Source of the DNA: Phorcus lineatus
Lineage: Eukaryota; Mollusca; Gastropoda; Trochida; Trochidae
Direction of reading: 5' to 3'
Length of the DNA: 64,000 nucleotides
NCBI GenBank assembly: GCA_921293015.1
Contig: OV121085.1
Location: 13,231,731 to 13,295,730, forward strand
Below are positions 10,636 through 23,171 of this stretch, piece by piece; the first letter of the stretch is position 1; every line of letters starts with the position of its first letter. Under the pieces are notes generated by a model. It worked only from the letters and a program-made list of their open reading frames with translations. It was not told the origin of the DNA and did no database searches. The position numbers were made by a program, and so were the translations under genes.

Positions 10636-11552
10636 TCCATCATATGATACCAGGTACCCAATTACTGCTGGATTAACAGAGGTGATTCAAACTATACAAC
10701 TGGGAAAAAGTAATGCAACACCTGCGTTTTCAATGACTGACATGATACAAATTATTTTTTTTCGATTTACTAGGATCTTTTTTTTTCTTTTTTGTTGTTG
10801 TTTTGATTTAGTCTTTTATTGCAGCAATCATCTTATCCATAGAGATTTACATCAAGCAAAGCAGCAGGTTACCCATCCATTTCGCAAACCGAGTTTGTTG
10901 TTGCTGACCTTTACCTGTAGCAGTCCTATGAGCATTGCAAAAAAACACATGCCACCATTTTGAATGATTATCTAAAAACCATAATCACAATCACCATCAC
11001 AAGCCAAGGAGGACAGATTTGTAAAAAGGTTTTTTTATATGAATAAACATCTGTATATACCTAAATAAACAATAAAAATAATTCTTTTCATATCCAAAGT
11101 CAAACAAGAAACTGAAAGTGAGAAATGAAATAACCAACAATAACGATAACTTTGGACCGTTGAAATGGTGATCGTAAAGTAAATTTATATACAATCCAAT
11201 CCCTGGGGAATATGCAAACCAAATTTACTCCAAAATTTAAACCCTTCTTCTAAATAAATTTCCCGACGGAGTTCAATTAAATTTGCATATTGAAATTAGA
11301 ATCAGTAAGAACCAGGAGGAATGACTACATCACAATGTCCACAGTTAATGACAATAGAGTGTTATACCTTTTAATCATACAAGAAGAATTATTGTTAATC
11401 TTTTTCTGAGTATTTTCTTTGAAGATGAAAGGTACATAAAAATTATGACAAATTTGATTTATATTCTTATCAATGTTTCTTTGATAGCTTTTGAAAATAT
11501 ACTGTCTGACTTTATATAGCTAGTGATAACTCAATGTGCATAAATGGTTAAA
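10636..11552. other. AT-rich stretch, nothing recognised
   Basis: Contains a T-rich run (10757-10815). No supported gene. Confidence 0.55.
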
Positions 11553-11561
11553 ATATATATC

Positions 11562-11934
11562 CATCCTGCTACATCAGTGTATTTGAATCTGCTGATCGAG
11601 CTCCTTCCATATACCCTGATATCCTTTAAGCCAAAAGCCTTGTATCGCTAGCTATCTAACCAGCCAATGAGACGACTCTCATCCAGCAACAGCAGCACAA
11701 CCCGGATGGAAAATTCAAAGAGCAGATTCAAGCTAACGACATTCCATTGGCTGAAACAATAACAGGTGAGCACAAGCTCCTAGGATAACAACATTTCATT
11801 GGCTGCAACAATAACAGTTGAGCACAGCCCCAAACATAAAGCCGCGTCAGCCGTACGAGGGATTTGGCTCAAAGGAGATCAGGGTATATGGAAGGAGCTT
11901 GATCAGGATTCAGTTACGCTGATGAAGCAGGATG
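11562..11934. mobile_element. MITE family 3 with long terminal inverted repeats
   Basis: Arms of about 75 bp face each other. The left begins CATCCTGCTACATCAGTG; the right ends CTGATGAAGCAGGATG, and both contain GAGCTCCTTCCATATACCC or its complement. A 9-bp direct repeat ATATATATC flanks it (11553-11561 and 11935-11943). Long arms with a 9-bp duplication fit Mutator-like elements, but the site is simple sequence, so this is only a suggestion. Relatives: 50529-50832 and 26961-27205. A 92-codon open frame starts inside it and is not supported. Confidence 0.88.
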
Positions 11935-11943
11935 ATATATATC

Positions 11944-12295
11944 TCAAAATTAAATATGAAGATATATCGCAGGGATGCACCAATCCCTTTAAACTCAGAT
12001 ACAAATACAGCCTGGGATTGTGTGGAAATGTGCTAATCTACATCTTCATCTTTAGCTATATGATGATATTGAAATAAGTAATATTTTTTGTAATGTGCAA
12101 TAAATGTTTTTGAGATGACCCCCTGCGTCCTCTATTGTCTGACCAATTAGCATGCAGAGAGACAGGCAGACAGATAGTTTATTATAGTTTCACCACACAT
12201 AAACTGTAAATTTACATAAAACATTTTCTCTATATATATATATATATACCACTCTAAAAGAATTATGAGAGACTTGTACATTTATATCCAAAAAA

Positions 12296-12335
<40 letters not shown>

Positions 12336-12493
12336 TGCATTGCTTTCATATGGAGAAGAATAGGTGCTGGCAAAGTGAGAAGACAGTGTGTGGTATATTG
12401 TCAATACTTGTTGGATATTATTTTGATATTTAGGCTGCCTACACCAAGAATTTGGGACAAGCTTCATTTTGATGGTGAACAAATGTAACATTG
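11944..12493. repeat. AT-rich stretch with (TA)n microsatellites
   Basis: Pure TA runs lie at about 12233-12247 and 12299-12330. The 91-codon minus-strand frame across them is microsatellite-driven. Confidence 0.85.
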
Positions 12494-13074
12494 TTAAAGT
12501 CATTGTCTCATTTTTGCAAGGCAAATTGTAATGCATGCAGGACAAATAGTTCACCACTCACAGAAATCTTTCCCCTGACGTTTGCAACAATTTTCAGAAC
12601 TCTGCAGGCATTCTAGCCCTCAATAATTAAGTTCAAACTACCCTACCCTAATATTACGTGTTTTGCGAGCGTTAGTCCTTACCACGTCATTTCGCTAAAG
12701 CCGTGACGAAGAACACATAAAATTTCCCAGCTGAATATCCAATTTAAAGAGCTATTAACTTACCCTTTTTCAAATACTGAAATAACAAAAAGGTGGTTTA
12801 CTCAATGAAGAATGCGTCTGTCATGAGTATCGGCGCTACAATTACTAGATTTCCGGTGTTTCGCACTCGCGATGGGATTGCACTTGATTCAGTACCTCAT
12901 CGGTCTGAAACGGCTTACGCCAATAAGCTACTTCATCCAAAACTGTAAAACGGGCATAAAAATGAAAATCTTTGCAAACGCGACAGGAAATATTTGTGTT
13001 AGTGATCAGATTTTGTTTGTGAAGAATAATTAGTTCAGTTTAGTTGTCTTACAAAAATGAGACTATGACTTTAA
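12494..13074 (+). mobile_element. MITE family 1, copy 1 (TTAA-flanked)
   Basis: It starts TTAAAGTCATTGTCTCATT and ends TGAGACTATGACTTTAA, with TTAA at both outer edges; length 581 bp. The body is colinear with 23357-23929, 45861-46444 and 48634-49217. No transposase frame is present, so it depends on an element elsewhere. Confidence 0.95.
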
Positions 13075-14016
13075 ACAAAAAATGATAAATTTTGGTGACC
13101 TTAGGTTATTTTCAAGGTTACTAGTTGGAGTTTGAAGTATTTGGACACTCATGTAATACCCTTTGTTCGAATTTGCTTTTGAGGTAATTTTGTGCCATGA
13201 GTAAACAGTTTTGAAGTGCATTTTTTATTTTACAATTTTTTTTAATATTTGCATTGATATGTCTGATTGCATCTCCTTACACTAAGAAAGCTATAAATCA
13301 ATAAAAAAAATGAACTTGTTCATACCATTTTCTAAATGTCTTAAAAAGAATGAGTCATTATTATAAAAAATCACATTTATATTTTTCAAATTTGAGTATA
13401 TCTCAAATTTTTTAATCTATATAAATGGGTTCTAATGTAGATAATTTTTTCCAATGTAAAACAAGGTACATAAACGTCACATGTTCACTCAATATTTTTT
13501 TTGATAGATGTAATAGCCCAATTGGGTAAGATAATTGTCACTAAAACATGATTGTCTTTGCAAATAAGTCTTGACAGATATGACAGTTTAAACACTTTGA
13601 TGATGGATGTTTTTGACATTTAAAACATTATTATGGCATTACTGGCAGATTGTCCCGATAATGTCAACTGAATAACTTTTATTATTATGTCCTAGATATA
13701 ACACCTCACAACCCCTAAATATCAATACACTACTTACATGATTATGATTTGCAGAAATAAAATGCTGACACCAAAATATTTTTATAATCAAAATAATTTT
13801 AGAAATTTGATCATGGCCTATGACAATAACTGTACATTAACCCTTTCAGTTAACTGTAGTGAATATTTAATACAGCATTAAAGTGATAAACAACAGTACT
13901 TTAAACAAGAAATGCAGCAGTTAAATAATGACAAAAACGATATTACGCTGATTTTAAAGAATAATTTAGCAATTTCAAATTGTGATTTACGGCCAATAGT
14001 TTCATAACATTTAGGA
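13075..14016. other. AT-rich stretch, nothing recognised
   Basis: No supported gene or repeat copy. Confidence 0.55.
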
Positions 14017-14028
14017 TTTACAGATAGG

Positions 14029-14315
14029 TGAGATGAGGTGAGGTGAGTTGGTGTTTAACGCCTCTTTCAAGATTATTTCACTTCAGTCGCGGCTGCTAGT
14101 ATTGTTGCAGGGACAAAGCCCGCAACACCACTGTGGCTATGCATTGCAGTGAAACCTGTGACCATTGGCTGGAACTAGCGAACCATGGGTGGTAATGTGC
14201 TGAAATTAAGTGTAGCATTGTGCCCAAACCTGACTGCGCGTAGAACAGTTGTCTACTGCAGGCAAAGTTTCCGAGCCCCTGGCAGGATTCGAACCACGGA
14301 CCTCTTGATCTGAAG
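14029..14315 (-). mobile_element. SINE family A, lacking its tRNA 5' end
   Basis: The tail (GGTGAGGTGAGTTGGTG) and the body are complete, and box B is present as GGATTCGAACCACGG on the plus strand. The first 40 or so bases including box A are absent. A perfect 12-bp duplication TTTACAGATAGG lies at 14017-14028 and 14316-14327, so the element arrived short rather than losing its end later. Confidence 0.93.
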
Positions 14316-14327
14316 TTTACAGATAGG

Positions 14328-15417
14328 AGCTCCTCCTTTAATTAAATGAATCACACCTGGTCATATGACACTGAAACTCTGATTAATGGTCATATTCTGA
14401 GTGGGTCATTTACAGGAATTACTATTTGTCATCAAAGCTAATTACTGGAATAAAGGATAAAGATGGCTATCCTAGAGTATCCGAGAGATCTTCAGATAAA
14501 GGTTAAACCATCTTGCTTAACTTCCCTTCCAAAGCATTCCTGGGTGGCTGAATTTTAATCTAATTAAAACATTTGGTCAGTGAAGCGGTTACGGGAGGGG
14601 AAACTGTATCAAATGTTGAGAGTTGTATTTCTCATGCATGATAATATATATACATTATTGTATGCAAAGAAAGTGTAGGCAAAGAACTTAAATTCAGTAA
14701 ACTTTTACATAAAAAATGAAAAAATTTGCATAATAGTATAATAAATTGTAACTTCCAATGGTCGCATTCTTTCAAAGGTTCAACTCAAACCCTTCCTCCC
14801 CCTACTCCCCCCCCCCAACATATATCCTGTCTCCACCTATGATTTATAATAGTTTCTTAAAATGTAAATCATAATGATAACAATCATATTCCTAATAATT
14901 TTTTCTAAATGATTATTCAACCTTGAACTGTATGAATTATAAAAAAATTATATTTAATGACGACTTCTTCTGTAATCTCCATTGTGATATCTCGTCCAAT
15001 CCTCTCCATAAGAAGTATCAATGGGGAAGTGGGAATAATTTATTTTCAGCCATAATGAAAAGGCCTTTATTATTTTGGACTTTTATAGGACCGTATTTGT
15101 CTATCATATTGCATCACATCTGTACAATATGAAATTGATGAAGTTTCTTTATTGTCCTGTTGACACGTTGAATTTTTAACTATTTTGACATAACCTCGTC
15201 TCAGTGCAACACCACTGAAACAGCTTTGTTCTATTCTTCCCATGCCTAGTACCAGACATGGAAGTAACAACCCCAATCTTTTAATGTCAATGGCATGACA
15301 TTGTCATAAGTCTCAGCATTTATATAGATAAGAGATTACTCTACCAGATATAACCCAGATATAAAAGATATAAGATATGAGTCAAATCTCTTTGCATAGG
15401 TTGATCCATAGGGTTAT
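14328..15417. other. AT-rich stretch, nothing recognised
   Basis: Contains a C-rich run near 14800-14817 and no supported gene. Confidence 0.55.
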
Positions 15418-15545
15418 TTGGGGTTTTAACACTGCTTTAAAGAGTATGTCACTTATATCATGGCTGCTAGTATTAATGCTGGGAGAAAGTGTTGGGGTGA
15501 AACCTGGGAGCATCGGCTCGAACTAGCAAATCATGGGTGGTACAC
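15418..15545 (-). mobile_element. SINE family A fragment (3' half)
   Basis: Matches the tail half: TTTTAACACTGCTTTAAAGAG, ATGGCTGCTAGTATT, then GCATCGGCTCGAACTAGC. It is diverged, with no duplication visible. Confidence 0.8.
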
Positions 15546-15856
15546 TGCTTTGTGTACATCTTTGTGTATTCTTCTTTGTGTACTTCTTTCCCGACACATT
15601 GTCTTCCGTTTGATATAACCTGAAAATTGATTGGGGGGATTTTTTAATCAATGCCCCGTAGAAGAACATTTTATTTCTTCAAACAACTGGAGATGGTGCA
15701 GTGGTGCCTAAAGCAAGACGGTAACTAAGCCTTGATGAGAAACACACAGACACTGTCTGGACTCTGTGATTTGGGTTGATTCTTGTTTAAATGCCCTTTA
15801 AAAAGAACATTTCACTTTTGTCACATCAGTTGGTCCAGCTACTGGTAGCAGTGTAG

Positions 15857-15908
15857 TAGTGAGTGAGTTGGTGTTTAACGCCGCTTACCACTGCGCTATC
15901 CTGCCCCA
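15857..15908 (-). mobile_element. SINE family A deletion derivative (head joined to tail)
   Basis: The 3' tail (GTGAGTTGGTGTTTAACGCC) runs directly into the tRNA head (TTACCACTGCGCTATCCTG). The whole 230-bp body and box B are missing. Confidence 0.85.
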
Positions 15909-16453
15909 CATTTTTAGTAACTTTCTGTTTAAAATAAAGTGATGTATTCTTGAAATGGGCAATGACCCTCAAATGACAGGGCTCAGCTGATGATGCATAT
16001 GGCAGCTTAAAATAAAGCTCAGGTTTTTTTGTGGTCTTTCTTTCTGTGAATATTCTTGAAGCAGCTGTAATCCAAGGTTATCATCAGCTCACCTCATGTC
16101 GTTCTTGTTCATAACTTAGTAAGATCTCTTCAAAGCCTGTAGTTACACAAAGACACTATGACATGTACATGTTGGAGCACATGTGTTTCAACATATGACA
16201 GATTTATGAGAACACAGATATTTTTTGTAACATGACCCCTATATGTTTTATTCTTTATTCTCATCATGTTTTATCCAAACATTAACAAATCCCATGAGTC
16301 ATAATGTTTTTTATAAGTATATGATTAATACAAAATAACTTTTCATGAAGACATCTACCATATTGCAGTCTGTACTACTATCCTTTATTTAGGTCAGTCC
16401 CTTTGGAAATTCCTGGTTATGCCAATGACTGTGTTGTGTGTTTTCTACATTGC
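15909..16453. other. AT-rich stretch, nothing recognised
   Basis: No supported gene or repeat copy. Confidence 0.55.
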
Positions 16454-16730
16454 TGGGGCGGGAATAGCACAGTGGTTAGCGCGTTCGGCTTCGGATGAAC
16501 AGGTCCGTGGTTCAAATTCCGCAAGGGGCTTGGCAACTTTGTCTGCAGTAGAGAACTGTTCCACACGCAGTCAGGTTTGGGTGCAATGCTTCACTGAATT
16601 TCAGCGTAGTACCACCCATGGTTCGCTAGTTCGAGTTTCACCTCAATGCATAGCCACAATGGTGTTGCGGGCTTTCTCCCTGCAATAATACTAGCAGCCG
16701 TGATAAAAGGGAAATACTCTTGAAAGCAGC
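16454..16730 (+). mobile_element. SINE family A, near full length
   Basis: Box A ATAGCACAGTGGTTAGCGCG and box B GGTTCAAATTCC are followed by the whole body up to GAAATACTCTTGAAAGCAGC. A short internal deletion removes the CCGATGCTCG segment, and the last 30 bases of tail are missing. The 89-codon open frame through it is SINE sequence. Confidence 0.92.
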
Positions 16731-17547
16731 ACTAGTATGCAAACAATACTAGTATAGTTATGCCTAAAAGTGAAAGTTTCAGGTACAATTGGAACAAGAA
16801 ATCGTGGTTGATATCTTTGAGACAACACTTATTTAACCTCATCATCTTCAATAGCTATATATGAATATATGCAGATATTCATTAAAAGAAAAATAAGACT
16901 CAAACCTATCCCATCCCTCAAACTTGAAAAACTACTTTGGTATATCTGCTAAAAGAGAACAAATAGAAATTTTGATTAAAAATCAGAACATGAAACACTC
17001 AGTTTCATCCCACCTCGTTGTGAAAAAACTATTTTGCGAACGTTCTAGTTCAACTGAGCCAGAGGCTGCACATGAAACTTAATAACCTTTTGTCTTCAAG
17101 CTCTTAATTCTTTCTCTTTGCTGTGTTATAATAACTGCCTGAAGCCAACCTAAGGGTATATTAGATTTGTCCTTGATACTTTTAAAGTCAGGATAAATAC
17201 TAGGATGAACTGGCATAAATTCTTTGAAATTATATTTACAAAAAATGGCCAGTTTATTATAAATTAGGAAAGAGAAGTAATTTTTTTATCTAAAAAACCT
17301 AGAGCTGTTTTTTAAGAAATGGTTACGCAAGCTTGGGTGAAACTTGGCGTAAAAATATGAATTTCAATCTGGCAGTTAGGATAATGGGAATTCATACAGG
17401 AGAAAGAACTAATGAAAAACTGTTACAGGAATGGGAATTTTTGGCCACAACGCTTTTGAGTTTTTAGGTAACTTTCTCTGTTCATGTTTATCCAACATTG
17501 TTTATATTATGAGTAATCATTGCAAACCTTACTGCATATTCAAAAGT
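16731..17547. other. AT-rich stretch, nothing recognised
   Basis: No supported gene or repeat copy. Confidence 0.55.
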
Positions 17548-17643
17548 TTCTACTGCAGACAAAATTTCCAAGCCTCTAGCAGGTTTTGATCCCTAGACCT
17601 CTTGACCTAAACAAACGCACTAACCACTACACTATTCTGTCCT
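17548..17643 (-). mobile_element. SINE family A fragment (tRNA head)
   Basis: Carries TCTACTGCAGACAAA, a decayed box B, then CGCACTAACCACTACAC, the head complement. Old and body-less. Confidence 0.82.
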
Positions 17644-18837
17644 GGACTAAGCTTGAAATAAGAGCCTAATGAATGTTCTCAATGACCAAGTCGACACTTT
17701 CTAAAATCGCATTTGGACTAAAACCTAGAGAAATAAGATACAGAGGATGAAGATGTAAAATCTTTGGCCTCACTGGCATCTCAGCAGAAGCTCATATATA
17801 AAGGAGTGTGTCACTTTTTTTCAAAAAAATAGAGAAAATCTCTCAAAAATTGATATATTTTAATTGATCTATACCTTTAGTACCTTCAAGTTTTTCAGCT
17901 TACCACTTTTCTGCTTTATATGATGAATATATCAAATCACTCAACACATACCGGAAGTTTATGCATAAAAATAATAACCAATGTAGACTGTCTCACAGTT
18001 TCCTAAAAAATGCCTTCATCACCATCAACCTAGCTGAGCTACAGTATCTTTACAACTTGCGCAAGTCTAGATAGCTCATGCAGTGAAGAGTTATCAGAGG
18101 TTTATTTTGTTAAAATAAAATCTTAAAGTAGCACTCCTTTTTAGAATTGCTTTTAAAAAAGTCTTATAGTTTAAATAAACTTTAAGAAAAGGAAACAGCT
18201 GCTACATTATTATTTAAGATCTGATGCGAGGCAGCGCTAAGTGGCTGAGTGTTTGGGAACTATACATTTAAAGCGAGTGACTATCTATCTTTGTCTATCT
18301 TGAATCAGAGATATCACCAATCAATCCAAGCTTCCGAGGGAGGAAAACCACTGGGGAGGTAGACTCGAGATCAGGATGTGGGGGACAGGTTGGAAGTTGC
18401 TGGAGAACTAGCGGGTGTTGGGAGATTGTGTTGAGAGGCTTTGGAACCAATGCTGGAAAAGATTGAAAATAATACTTGGTTAGGATGTTGCTTAGGAGGT
18501 ATTGGGATCATTCTGTTTATAATTACCTTGTGAGCCTAGAATTATCAAATGATGCTTGTAAGGGTTAAAGCTAATAGTTGGGAGAAGATTGAATTATATT
18601 TCGGAGGGTCTAAGATAATAAAATATTGCTAATAGTGGGGAGAGGATTCATATATACTTTGAAGGGTCTATGAAAATAGGATATTGCTGTTGAGGGGATT
18701 AACCAAGAGGTTGGGAAGAGTTGGGGATTATAATTGGCAGTGTCTAGGATAATAGACAAATGCTTGGAGTGGGTTAATTGCGTATAGTGGACAGAGCTTG
18801 GAAAAACCTTTGAGAGGATCTAGGATAATAGACAAAT
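17644..18837. other. intergenic lead-in to the G-rich satellite
   Basis: From about 18400 the plus strand becomes G-rich. Loosely repeated phrases such as GGGTCTAAGATAATA and TCTAGGATAATAGACAAA look like older, decayed array units. The rest holds nothing recognised. Confidence 0.6.
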
Positions 18838-19607
18838 TCTTGGGGTGGGTTTAAAGACTAATGCTTAGGGTGGGTTTAAAGACAAATGCTTGGGGTGGGT
18901 TTAAAGACAAATGATTGGGGTGCGTTTAAAGACAAATGCTTGGGGTGGGTTTAAAGACAAATGCTTGGGGTTGGTTTAAAGACAAATGCTTGGGGTGGTT
19001 TAAAGACAAATGCTTGGGGTGGGATTATAAACAAATGCTTTGGGTGGGTTTAAAGACAAATGATTGGGGTGGGTTTAAAGACAAATGCTTGGGGTGGGTT
19101 TAAAGACAAATGATTGGGGTGCGTTTAAAGACAAATGCTTGGGGTGGGTTTAAAGACAAATGCTTGGGGTTGGTTTAAAGACAAATGCTTGGGGTGGTTT
19201 AAAGACAAATGCTTGGGGTGGGATTATAAACAAATGCTTTGGGTGGGTTTAAAGACAAATGATTGGGGTGGGTTTAAAGACAAATGCTTCGGGTGAGTTT
19301 AAAGACAAATGCTTGGGGTGGTTTTAAAGACAAATGATTGGGGTGGGTTTAAAGACAAATGCTTGGGGTTGGTTTAAAGACAAATGCTTGGGGTGGGTTT
19401 AAAGACAAATGCTTGGGGTGCGTTTAAAGACAAATGCTTGAGGTGGGTTTATAAACAAATGCTTGGGGTGGGTTTAAAGACAAATGCTTCTGGTGGGTTT
19501 AAAGACAAATGTTTGCGGTGGGTTTAAAGACAAATGCTTGGGGTGGGTTTAAAGACAAATGCTTGGGATGGGTTTAAAAACATATGCTTGGGTTGGGTTA
19601 AAGTGTA
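18838..19607 (+). repeat. 25-bp G-rich minisatellite with a 199-bp higher-order repeat
   Basis: About 30 units of a 25-bp motif, TTTAAAGACAAATGCTTGGGG followed by TGGG. Variants (ATGATTGGGGTGCG, GGGATTATAAACAAA, a 24-bp unit with GGTGGTTT) recur in the same order at 18911 and 19110. A block of eight units was therefore duplicated with a 199-bp period. Flanking TGGACAGAGCTTG phrases occur on both sides. Confidence 0.95.
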
Positions 19608-19931
19608 GAGTGGACAGAGCTTGAAATAAACCAATTAGTGGGGAGAGCATGACCTTATGATTAGGATAGTCTAAGATATTGATAAGGATAATGTTCCTGA
19701 GATTTTATTATGGTACAAGAAGAATACAAAATTAGCATGGGGGATTAGGTTTGCAAATGTAAGTGGCATGTCATTTAATCTAGGCCACTACAACTATAGA
19801 CAGAAGCTGATATCTCACTACTCAGGCAGACAGGGACACTTGTCTTTATCGAAGGAGGTTTAAACATAGACTTGCTTCAGGCTTCTTCTCTATGTCACAT
19901 ATTTGTACACTATTTATTCTTCTCTATAGCT
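19608..19931. other. array flank, nothing else recognised
   Basis: Decayed G-rich units fade out by about 19700. Confidence 0.5.
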
Positions 19932-20157
19932 CCCGCAGGGTATGGCAATTTTGTCTGCAGTAGAGAACTGTTCTATACGCAGTAAGGTTTGGGTGCAATG
20001 CTACACTGAATTTCAGCGCAGTACTACCCATGATTCGCTCACAGGTTTCACCGCTAAAGATAGCCACATAGTGTTTCAGGCTTTTTCCATGCAATAATAT
20101 TAGCAGCCCTGATATAAATGAAATACTTTTGAAAGCGACATTCAACCAAAAATCACC
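19932..20157 (+). mobile_element. SINE family A, 5'-truncated
   Basis: Starts near the end of the tRNA head (CGCAGGGTATGGCAA) and runs through GTCTGCAGTAGAGAACTGTT to a tail ending AAAAATCACCTAA. Both promoter boxes are missing and the centre has a small deletion. Confidence 0.9.
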
Positions 20158-22621
20158 TAAGTCAATTCATCACAGTTTAAAGAGTGGTTAAGTTATTGTA
20201 TAACATTCAAATTTTCAACATTTTGGTAATTTTAGGCTAGTTTGCTGCAAGATCCCTCTTCAATCATGTTCATTGCTTGTTGGATGACAGATTTTGTGTC
20301 AACACCAAGTCTACTATCAATTTTCTCTTTCAAAACTCGTACAAAAATAATTTTTATGATGAGAGAGTTATATTCAAACTAAGACAATATGCTTTTCATT
20401 TTATTCAGTTAAATCAATTTGAATTTGTATGGTTCTCTTAAGATAATAACGTTGAGAATTTATCAACTTGAAAAAAAGAATGACATTCATTCTTATTTGT
20501 TTTAAAATAGAAAGATGGTTTGAAGTCATAAATTTAGGGGGAAATGCTTAATTTAAAGCGTAAGTTATTGAGAAATTTAACTTCCATTTTTCAATATTTT
20601 TTAAATTCTGAGGATTATTTTTGTTGCGACTAAATCTATCTTGAAAGTTGCAAATATATTTATTTGACCTTCAGTTTAAATTTGCATTGCTTTGATGAAG
20701 AAATGAAAATGTCACCCTTTTAATAGAAATTTTTATAGTTAGATATGCAGAATAGATTAGCATACATGCATCATTAAAAGATGGCAGCCTTTTGATTAGT
20801 TCTTTTATGTACATATAAAATTTCATGAAGCATTTTATTAAGACTTTGAAGACACTTATTTGAATAAAATGATAATCTATCATTTCACATCAGTTGTGAT
20901 CAAAAATAAACTCTTGCTATTAAATTCATAGATAGAGCTGAAAATTCAGCTTTGTAAAATATTGTAATTAGAATGAATTTTAAAACTATCCTTATGAAGG
21001 AGAAAGCATACTCTGAAGAGTTGTGAATTTCAAAATGATGAGAGATGAAAAATGGTTGGTGAATGTGTAAAAACATTGTACAATCTTTAAAGCAAGGATA
21101 ACTTAAATAGATTATGATATTTGAATGAGAAATGGTATCCCAGGGAACAAAATGTTTGCACGAGTGACCTACTGTAGGTTCGTATGATAGAATTATGATG
21201 GTTAAGAAAAATACACATAAAAAAAGACATATATATATATATACACACACAGAGTCAGGAAGGACCATATTTTGTAGATTCAGAATTAATTGCATTTTAC
21301 ATTTGAAAAGGACAGTTGGAGAGGGATGGGTGGGGTGGGGGGGGGGGGGGGGGGGGGGGGGTGGATCCTATTGAAAAGGGATAGATTAACCCTTGGTTGG
21401 GGGTTCTAGCTCCCCCAAGATTCACCTCTAATAATCATAATAAACAAATATTTTTTATCAAGTCTTTGAAGCCCATTTAGAAGTGACATTCATAAGAAAG
21501 TATTGCTTTTGATTTAATAAAATTTTTCTGTATTTGCAAACAGCCTTTGCACTGTTGAAATTATGAAATTTGCATGTTGAAAACTAACGGTTAGGTAAAC
21601 AATTGTCAGAATGGAGTCAAGTCAGCTAGGGTGACAGGGTAAGGGCCAGGTATGACTCACTGCACTGACAAACATACCTATGCTGTTACAGACCCAAGCA
21701 CAAACAAAGATAACTCAACACAACATGCCCTGCGGAGGAGCTTGCAGATACCTGCAATCTTTCATAAAATTAACCTACACTGCACATTTTGTAATATTTG
21801 AAAGAATTATTGAAATTTACAAAGAATATTTATGTGGAATAATGAAGTTTCATTATAATATATATTGCCTTTAAAAACTTTTTCAAAGAAACAAATATAA
21901 AAGTGCTAATGTATGAAATGAATAATATATTCCATATAACATAAGCTCTGTCTTGTCAATTTACTGCTTGAAATTTATTCATTACACAATATTCAAGTGC
22001 ATTTAACTGATAATTGCATTGCTTGTACAGTCAAAGACTTTTATTGAAAGATACATATGGTGTGTTTAGAAGTATGGTAATTTACAAGTTTAAAGTTACA
22101 TGAAGCTTTCAATAGTTCTAAACACAATGATCAATGAATAATAAGAAACTTTTGTTAAAAATTCCAGTAACTTTAATTTCCCTTTATTATTCTGAATAAT
22201 GCGTTTGATCATCAAGATGTGGATAAATGAAGTTATTGACAAATTTGTCGACAATTGAACTTGATCCAAATCATGTGAGAAGATTGATTTGGATCATTTA
22301 TAAATATTAGTCATAGTTATTCAAATTGAGTAGTAAGACTTTATTAAAAGCTTATTCTATTCATTTTTGCTGATTACTTCAATAGAAATTGCCTCTTTTA
22401 TGAATTTTTAAATTTCATTTCAACAATTTAACTCTATGAATTAATTTCTTTGCAATGTAAAGACAATCTCATGGAAGTGAATTCTAATATAAATATATCA
22501 ACATAAATTAATAACATTCACTACAAGTTTATGTGGATGTAATTCTACTCAAATTCAATTTTCATTTAATCTAAATGGAAATATCTTCATAGCATTGTGA
22601 GTTTAAAATGTAACAGATAGC
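20158..22621. other. AT-rich stretch with a 25-base G run
   Basis: An uninterrupted poly(G) run lies at 21337-21361, after GGGATGGGTGGGGT. A TA/CA microsatellite lies at about 21229-21250. Open frames up to 131 codons (minus, 20900-21295) have no recognisable content and span the microsatellite. Confidence 0.6.
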
Positions 22622-22880
22622 GGATACTAAACAACTATTCATTTTTATTAATCTAGATAATGATTCAGTATATAAAACAAGTGAAAGGAAATTTGATCCC
22701 AAATCATTAATGAGTTTAATAATAAAAATATTAAATGGAAGGTCGTTTACTATTCTGTTTATTACTTGCCAACATAAATCAAGTATAATTACCGACAGGG
22801 TGCTAAAACTTACATTTCCGCATCTTTGCAGCCAATGTGATGACTGCAGCATCCCGAAGAATGTGACGTCACAACCATAC

Positions 22881-23164
22881 ACACTACTGTGACGATATTG
22901 AAAGACACTACTGTGACAACATCGAAACAGACACTACTGCGACGACATTGAAACAGACACTACTGTGACGACATTAAAACAGACACTACTGTGACTACAT
23001 TGAAACAGACACTACTGTGACGACATTGAAACAGACACTACTGTGACTACATTGAAACAGACACTACTGTGACTACATTAAAACAGACACTACTGTGACG
23101 ACATTAAAACAGACACTACTGTGACTACATTGAAACAGACACTACTGTGACGACATTGAAACAG
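22881..23164 (+). repeat. 26-bp minisatellite inside R4
   Basis: Eleven head-to-tail units of ACACTACTGTGACGACATTG plus AAACAG. Two interleaved variants read GTGACGACATT and GTGACTACATT. The second R4 copy has just one unit-like stretch at the corresponding place, so the array grew inside this copy. Confidence 0.95.
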
Positions 23165-23171
23165 CAGTATT

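Noticed and set aside
10547-10963. 138-codon plus-strand frame as a gene
   Set aside because: It starts inside a tRNA-like SINE head and continues through T-rich simple sequence.
20900-21295. 131-codon minus-strand frame
   Set aside because: It crosses a TA/CA microsatellite and shows no recognisable content.
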